In this document: piece after piece, positions 59,030-64,000 of the stretch
How positions within the stretch are numbered: position 1 is the first letter of the stretch
Layout of the letters: each line of letters opens with the position of its first letter
Assembly (NCBI GenBank): GCA_027924645.1
Contig: BSBN01000495.1
Span: 1,426,001-1,490,000 of the forward strand
Direction of reading: 5' to 3'
Source: Cunninghamia lanceolata
Lineage: Eukaryota > Streptophyta > Pinopsida > Cupressales > Cupressaceae
Length of the DNA stretch: 64,000 bases
Notes under the pieces: model-generated
Database searches by the model: none
Seen by the model: the letters and a program-made list of their open reading frames with translations, nothing else
What the model was told of the DNA's origin: nothing
Translations under genes and position numbers: made by a program

Positions 59030-60792
59030 GCACTGACCATGGTCTTATGGACCATGTGAAGGAGGTGTGTTCACAACAATACAAGATTGACAGAGCAAAA
59101 CTTCAAGGATTCTTTACCAGTAAGAGCATTGAACAAAGCCATTGAGGCTGAAGCTGAGGAAAATAATGTTAAAAAGATTGAGAGTATGGATTGGGAGGAT
59201 GTTTTTCAAGTGCATGAGATGCGAGACACAAATTCATGGCCTTCAGAATCCAAAGATTTCAAGTACATACAATATTCAATCAATACTAATCTATTGTTAC
59301 ACATCATTTTATTTTGTCTTTTTATATTAATTTTATAAAAGAAACAAATTAACAAACAAAATCAATTAAAAAAATTCATATAATTTAATTTTAATACGTT
59401 AGTTTCCAAAAACTTTGACTAGTAGAATCACTGTAAACTCTTGTTATTCAGCACTGACACAACCAAATCTTTCATGGAAAAATATGCTATATTAGTCATG
59501 ATATGGGTAAGGAGTCATTCTCCAATACTTGTTTGAACATAATTATAATATGTAACCTCTCACACTTGCCATAGTTATAAATGGATTAAAAAAAATTAAG
59601 AATTATTTTAAGGATATTAAATAAATATTTTATAGAATTTTTTTCATCTGGTTAATTTTTTAATAAAAACATCAATTTTAATTTGTATTAATTTATAATT
59701 TAAATTTCTTGTACATTTCTTAATATTAGTGAAAGAAGTTATTATAAGTATTCTTTTTCTTTTTAGAAATTTGAAATATTTTCTTTAAATATTTATAAGT
59801 TTTCTATTTTAAGTTGATAGAAAATCTTATTATTTATAATTTGGAAACTTCTAATTCTAAAAGCTATAATATACTAATCTCTCTATCACATCATATCAAA
59901 TAGAGATTTAAATTATTATTTCTTAAATCACTTAACTTTGAATAACCATACAATAATCAATTTATTTGAAGGAAATAATTATCAAATTTCAAGGTTATCT
60001 TTCAAATTCCAAGTTTGTTTTGAAATGTCATTTGTATGAAAGTAAACATGGTCTTTAAAGGGCTAAGAAGTTTCAAACTTATTTCAATCAAGTCAATGCA
60101 AAACTTCGAACACATTAATCTATGCATTGTATGTAGGGAGACAATTGAAGAGTTTCACAGCTAGATATTTGCACTCACAGAGAAATTGTTGGAAATAATA
60201 AGTGAAACTTTGGGGTTGGAGAAAGGATATGTGAAAAGGGCATTTGTAGGGGGAGAGAAGCCATTCTTTGGCACCAAGGTGAGCCATCATCCTCCATGCC
60301 CTAGGCCAGACCTCATAAGTGGTATATGTGCTCATACAGATGTAGGCAGCCTCATTCTTCTATACCAAGATGATGAGGTTCCTGGCCTTCAAGTACTCAG
60401 CAATGGTAGTTGGGTTGATGTGAAACCTCTACATTACTCAATAGTTGTCAACATAGGTGATCAACTAGAAGTAATGAGCAATGGCAAGTATAAGAGTGCA
60501 TGGCATCAAATTCTTCTAACAAAGAATGGAAATCGGTTATCAGTGGCATCCTTCTATAATCCCTCATATAACACAGTTTTGAGTGCTACACCTCAGCTCA
60601 CTACTCAAACTAATGGCAACACCACTCATGAATTATCTACTTATCCAAATTATCCATTTGGTGACTATATGAAAGTTTACACTAAGCAAAAATATGAAGA
60701 AAAGGATCCACGCTTCAAAGCAATGGAAAAAGTGAATGAACTAGTTTCTTATTAAAGGAAAAATATATTCTATGAAAAAACAACCAAAAGTT

Positions 60793-61241
60793 TGTTAGTG
60801 TAGGTTTTTATTTTCCTAGTGGGATATGTATTTTCCTATTTTCCTAGGTTTTTATTACACTTTTATTAAGCTTGCTTACGTTAAAAATTGAGTTTAATTA
60901 GGTGAGTGGGTCATTTGAGTTGTCACCATCCTATGAGGGAGTTATATTTATTATGTTTAGACCATTTGGTGGTCTCTCCCTATTGGTTAGTTCACCACCT
61001 CCACCCCTCTCCCTGGTCTATATAAACTCACTACCTAGCGTGTATTTTGCATCTTGTATGGTAATTCTGCCAATCTTTTATAGTGTCTTCTTTGAGCTTG
61101 TAATGTAGTTTTGTCATCCTGACATTTGCATATCTCTTAGAATCACTAGTTTGCTTTTGTAAATATGTATTTACAACTTTTGTAACTTAAAATATCTCTA
61201 AAAAATTTTGTGGGTTATTCTTTTGTTTCATCTTTCTAACA
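60793..61241 (+). repeat. 449-bp LTR behind the ACO pseudogene
   Basis: Same length and sequence family as 9810-10258, starting TGTTAGTGTAGG and ending TTCTAACA. It stands 37 bp after the stop codon, as the first copy stands 35 bp after its own. AATAAA signals present at the first copy are lost. Downstream, the degenerate primer-like ATGTATCACA is followed by sequence unlike that at the first copy, so the duplication block ends about here. Confidence 0.75.
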
Positions 61242-64000
61242 AAATGTATCACATGGACCTAATATAGTACAAAGTGGTATCTAAAGATACTATTAAGAAG
61301 CTTGACAATTTTATAGGTCAATATGCTCTCCTAGGTCAAATCCCTTGGTGAAAATAAATAATGATGAGAAATATTGAAGATAACATTTGGAGAATGTAAA
61401 TGGCCTATAAAATTATGCATATTTGATTCCTTTATTGCACATTATAATTGATGTGTGGTCTAATTATTCTTCTGTATGATCCTTATATTCCTCTAGTATG
61501 TGTTTAAGTGAACAATGAATATTTTTAAATTATACAATTTAACAAAACAACATGTCACTTGACACATGTGTCAAGTTGGCTCACAATTAGTAGTGAAAGG
61601 TGATGGGTTAGTTATGTGAGTTAAGTCTTTAAATGTTTGATCTTGATTTCACATCATACAATTCACCTTTTTACCCTTTCTTATACTACACCATGCTTTT
61701 TTAGCAATTTTTTTCTATAAATAATTAAATTATAAACATTGAGTTTTTAATTAAGTTTAACAAGATAAAATAGTTTGAAATAGATATTGATTAGGTTTAC
61801 TAATTTCACTACCCTTTGATCTGTAGAAAAACAAGGTACATGTTGGATGGAAATAACTTGTTTGCCAACTCTTGTAGGATGGTCCAATGGAGAATTATAT
61901 ATCAGTTACTAATATAACTATTTAGATATGGTCAATGATAATCTTATTGTTTTTATCCTTTTGTTGTTAAGATTATTTTCAACCTACTTTATTTGAAGCA
62001 ATTTTGTTGATTTATAAATATAATTATCTAAAGGCCTTGGGCCTAACAAACATCACTTGTATTTAGTAAACTATTGTATGCCATATCCTATAAAACCCTT
62101 GAAGGAATGTTGTAGTGTGTATGCATGTGTTGTAACATTCAAGTAGTTGTTGATATATATCAAATATAATCTACATGGTAAAGCATATGTTGTGAGTTTG
62201 ATTAACATACCAATCTAAGCTAGTAGAGGATCATCTTCATTATAAGATCATGATGTAGGTCACATTCACATGATTGCACATGTTGATTGTTAATTATTTC
62301 TTTGTTTATTATTGTGTGGTTTAGTTCAACTTATTTATAAGTTTGTGGTTTTATTTATTTGTAGGCTTGTAATGTAAACCACATATTATTATAAAATGTT
62401 TATATTGTTTAATGAGTGATTCATGATTGAAAATTATCTTATTTATTTCATGATTTCTTTAGCAATATCTTGACAAATTACTATTCTAATCATTTGACTT
62501 TAATCAATTTGATTGGTTTTATATTTCCTATAGGATCGATTATTTATTCTTGTAGCTTATTTCATTCTAACTTTCTATATCTTAGAATAGTGTAGTTCAT
62601 GTAGCCAATAGTAGTTGTTCCTATAGCTAGTAGTTTTAATCTTTAAAGTTGTTTCTTAAGATACTATCCTTACCCTTCTCTTTCATTTATTAAAAATGGT
62701 TTCATTCATTCACTCATCTTACTACCAATAACCCTTGTGCATATAGCTGCACATATTTCACAAGATTACACTCTTGGATTGACACAAGATCAAACTAAAC
62801 TTTAGTCATTTAAACAAATTGATATCAAAAACTTAAAAATTAGATTTTATTCTATGATGTTGTCCCATACCAACCTCAATTTCATCCAATCAAAAGGGGT
62901 GTGAAAATTAAAAATTTAACTTAATTACTTGGGATTTTGGGATCATTCCCATGCTCCTTGGGATTGACTTGGATCAATCTCAAGTCATGCAAAAATGTAC
63001 AAAGTGAGGGTAGTGATATCAAGGTATAAAGTGAATGTATAGAAATTAATGCTAGTGGGGTGAAATAGACATGAATAGGTAGTTAATGTATGTAGATTAG
63101 TGAAAACAAGGGTGAATTAAAGATGTACAGTGATTAGGACATGAGCCAAACTTAGCACAAGAGTATGCCACTTATTAATATCTTATTGCATTAACATTTC
63201 AGTTCAAGGTGGGCACAAAACTAAATGGGATACATCATGGGTATGTTAATTTCACCACTATATAAAATTCCCTCATTTTGATGTGCATGTGAATCGAACA
63301 TGATCATTCATGTCAAAGTATATGGACATTCTTAGTTGAAAATAAAGTAAATATCCACTCAAGGAAAATTATTTTTCAAAATGGATGTGATGATTATTCT
63401 TGTACTCTTCTTGGTATGAGCACTTCATAATAACCAACAAAATATCAAAAAGAATTTAATTATTAGCTTCTATCATAAAAGCATGAACTACAAGTATCTT
63501 TAACCTTCTCCAAAAAATAAGAAAAGAAGTGAATGGTTAGGTAATTCTACTTTTTTAGAAGGTTGTATGAAAAAATCCATCTGATGTAGAAATGTAATAA
63601 GGGTATATATGATGTATCCATGCAATAAGAGTCTACAATGTTGCAATGTGATAAAACTCTATAAAATGTGGTAATATGTTGTAATAAAACTCCTTTTGAT
63701 GTGGGCATGTCTTGAAAAATGAGATAAATCTATTTGAATACAATTGTGAGTCTCTAGATCTAACACAAGACACCATTTGAAATATCAACCATGAAAATTA
63801 TTAGTGATAATATATGCTCCATCTAAATGGTAATATCCAATGGATGCAATAAATTGGTTAAGAGGCAAAAAATATAACATAATGAAAAAACATGTGAAAA
63901 CTATCATGAATAATAATCACATGACAAGTGAATATCAAATAATAATCATGTAAGCATATAAAAACAAGGTAGAGAAGATGCCCCAAGTGTTTCCCCCAAT
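61242..64000. other. No gene or element recognised
   Basis: AT-rich sequence without long open frames, LTR ends or protein motifs that I can identify. Short T- and A-rich runs are common. Confidence 0.5.

Larger units (their letters stand above)
55512..60755 (+). pseudogene. ACO: ACC-oxidase pseudogene, second copy
   Basis: Paralogue of the gene at 7554. Exon 1 is 55512-55613, exon 2 is 56024-56041 plus 59035-59262, and exon 3 is 60137-60755. Splice sites are conserved. Three independent disabling events are seen. A 2988-bp copia element splits exon 2 at codon 40/41. Two bases are missing at about 59091-59095 (codons 59-61 of the intact copy), shifting the frame. A CAG-to-TAG change at 60162-60164 stops the frame at the equivalent of Gln126. 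Substitutions include GFFQ to GFLQ and NHG to NHA. Exon 3 still encodes HTD, the distal His, RLS and DPRF, so decay is recent relative to the duplication. Part of exon 3 stays open for 189 codons but could not make a complete enzyme. Confidence 0.93.

Overview
The window is plant nuclear DNA, AT-rich and almost entirely made of nested retrotransposons. I recognise only one intact host gene, an ACC-oxidase (ACO, ethylene biosynthesis), at 7554-9774. A second, pseudogenised ACO copy lies about 48 kb downstream at 55512-60755. The very low gene density and deep nesting of old Ty3/gypsy, Ty1/copia and LINE elements suggest a large seed-plant genome. A conifer or other gymnosperm seems most likely, but the sequence alone does not prove this.

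Layout. 166-653 and 6962-7553: the two halves of the ACO upstream region, split by a 6.3-kb insertion (654-6961) with an 18-bp target duplication. That insertion carries a decayed long ORF of unknown family on the minus strand and a nested 2.1-kb copia-type element (937-3082). 7554-9774: intact three-exon ACO gene. 9810-10258: a 449-bp LTR abutting its 3' end. 10.5-12.05 kb: fragment of an LTR element. 14.6-21.9 kb: decayed Ty3/gypsy element (gag, protease, an extra RNase H, RT, RNase H, integrase) followed by a plant-mobile-domain (PMD) relic. 22.1-22.4 kb: a third fragment of ACO promoter sequence. 22.42-47.23 kb: a decayed L1-type LINE. It is interrupted by element E (22448-26995), a young non-autonomous LTR element carrying captured host gene fragments, and by element A (30575-46872). 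A's own 3' LTR holds a chromovirus, element B (33934-46422), and one LTR of B holds a 6.0-kb insertion of unknown type, element C (39642-45685). 47.2-53.5 kb: further copia and gypsy fragments. 54028-61241: the second ACO duplication block, with the gene broken by a 3-kb copia element in exon 2, a 2-nt deletion and a nonsense codon. 61.2-64 kb: AT-rich DNA with nothing recognisable.

The ACO block, including promoter, gene and the LTR just downstream, was duplicated; one copy remained intact and the other decayed. The repeats give a relative order of events through nesting and target-site duplications. The most unusual items are element E with its lectin-receptor-kinase and WD-like fragments, the PMD relic behind a gypsy integrase, the unknown ORF in the insertion with an 18-bp duplication, and element C.
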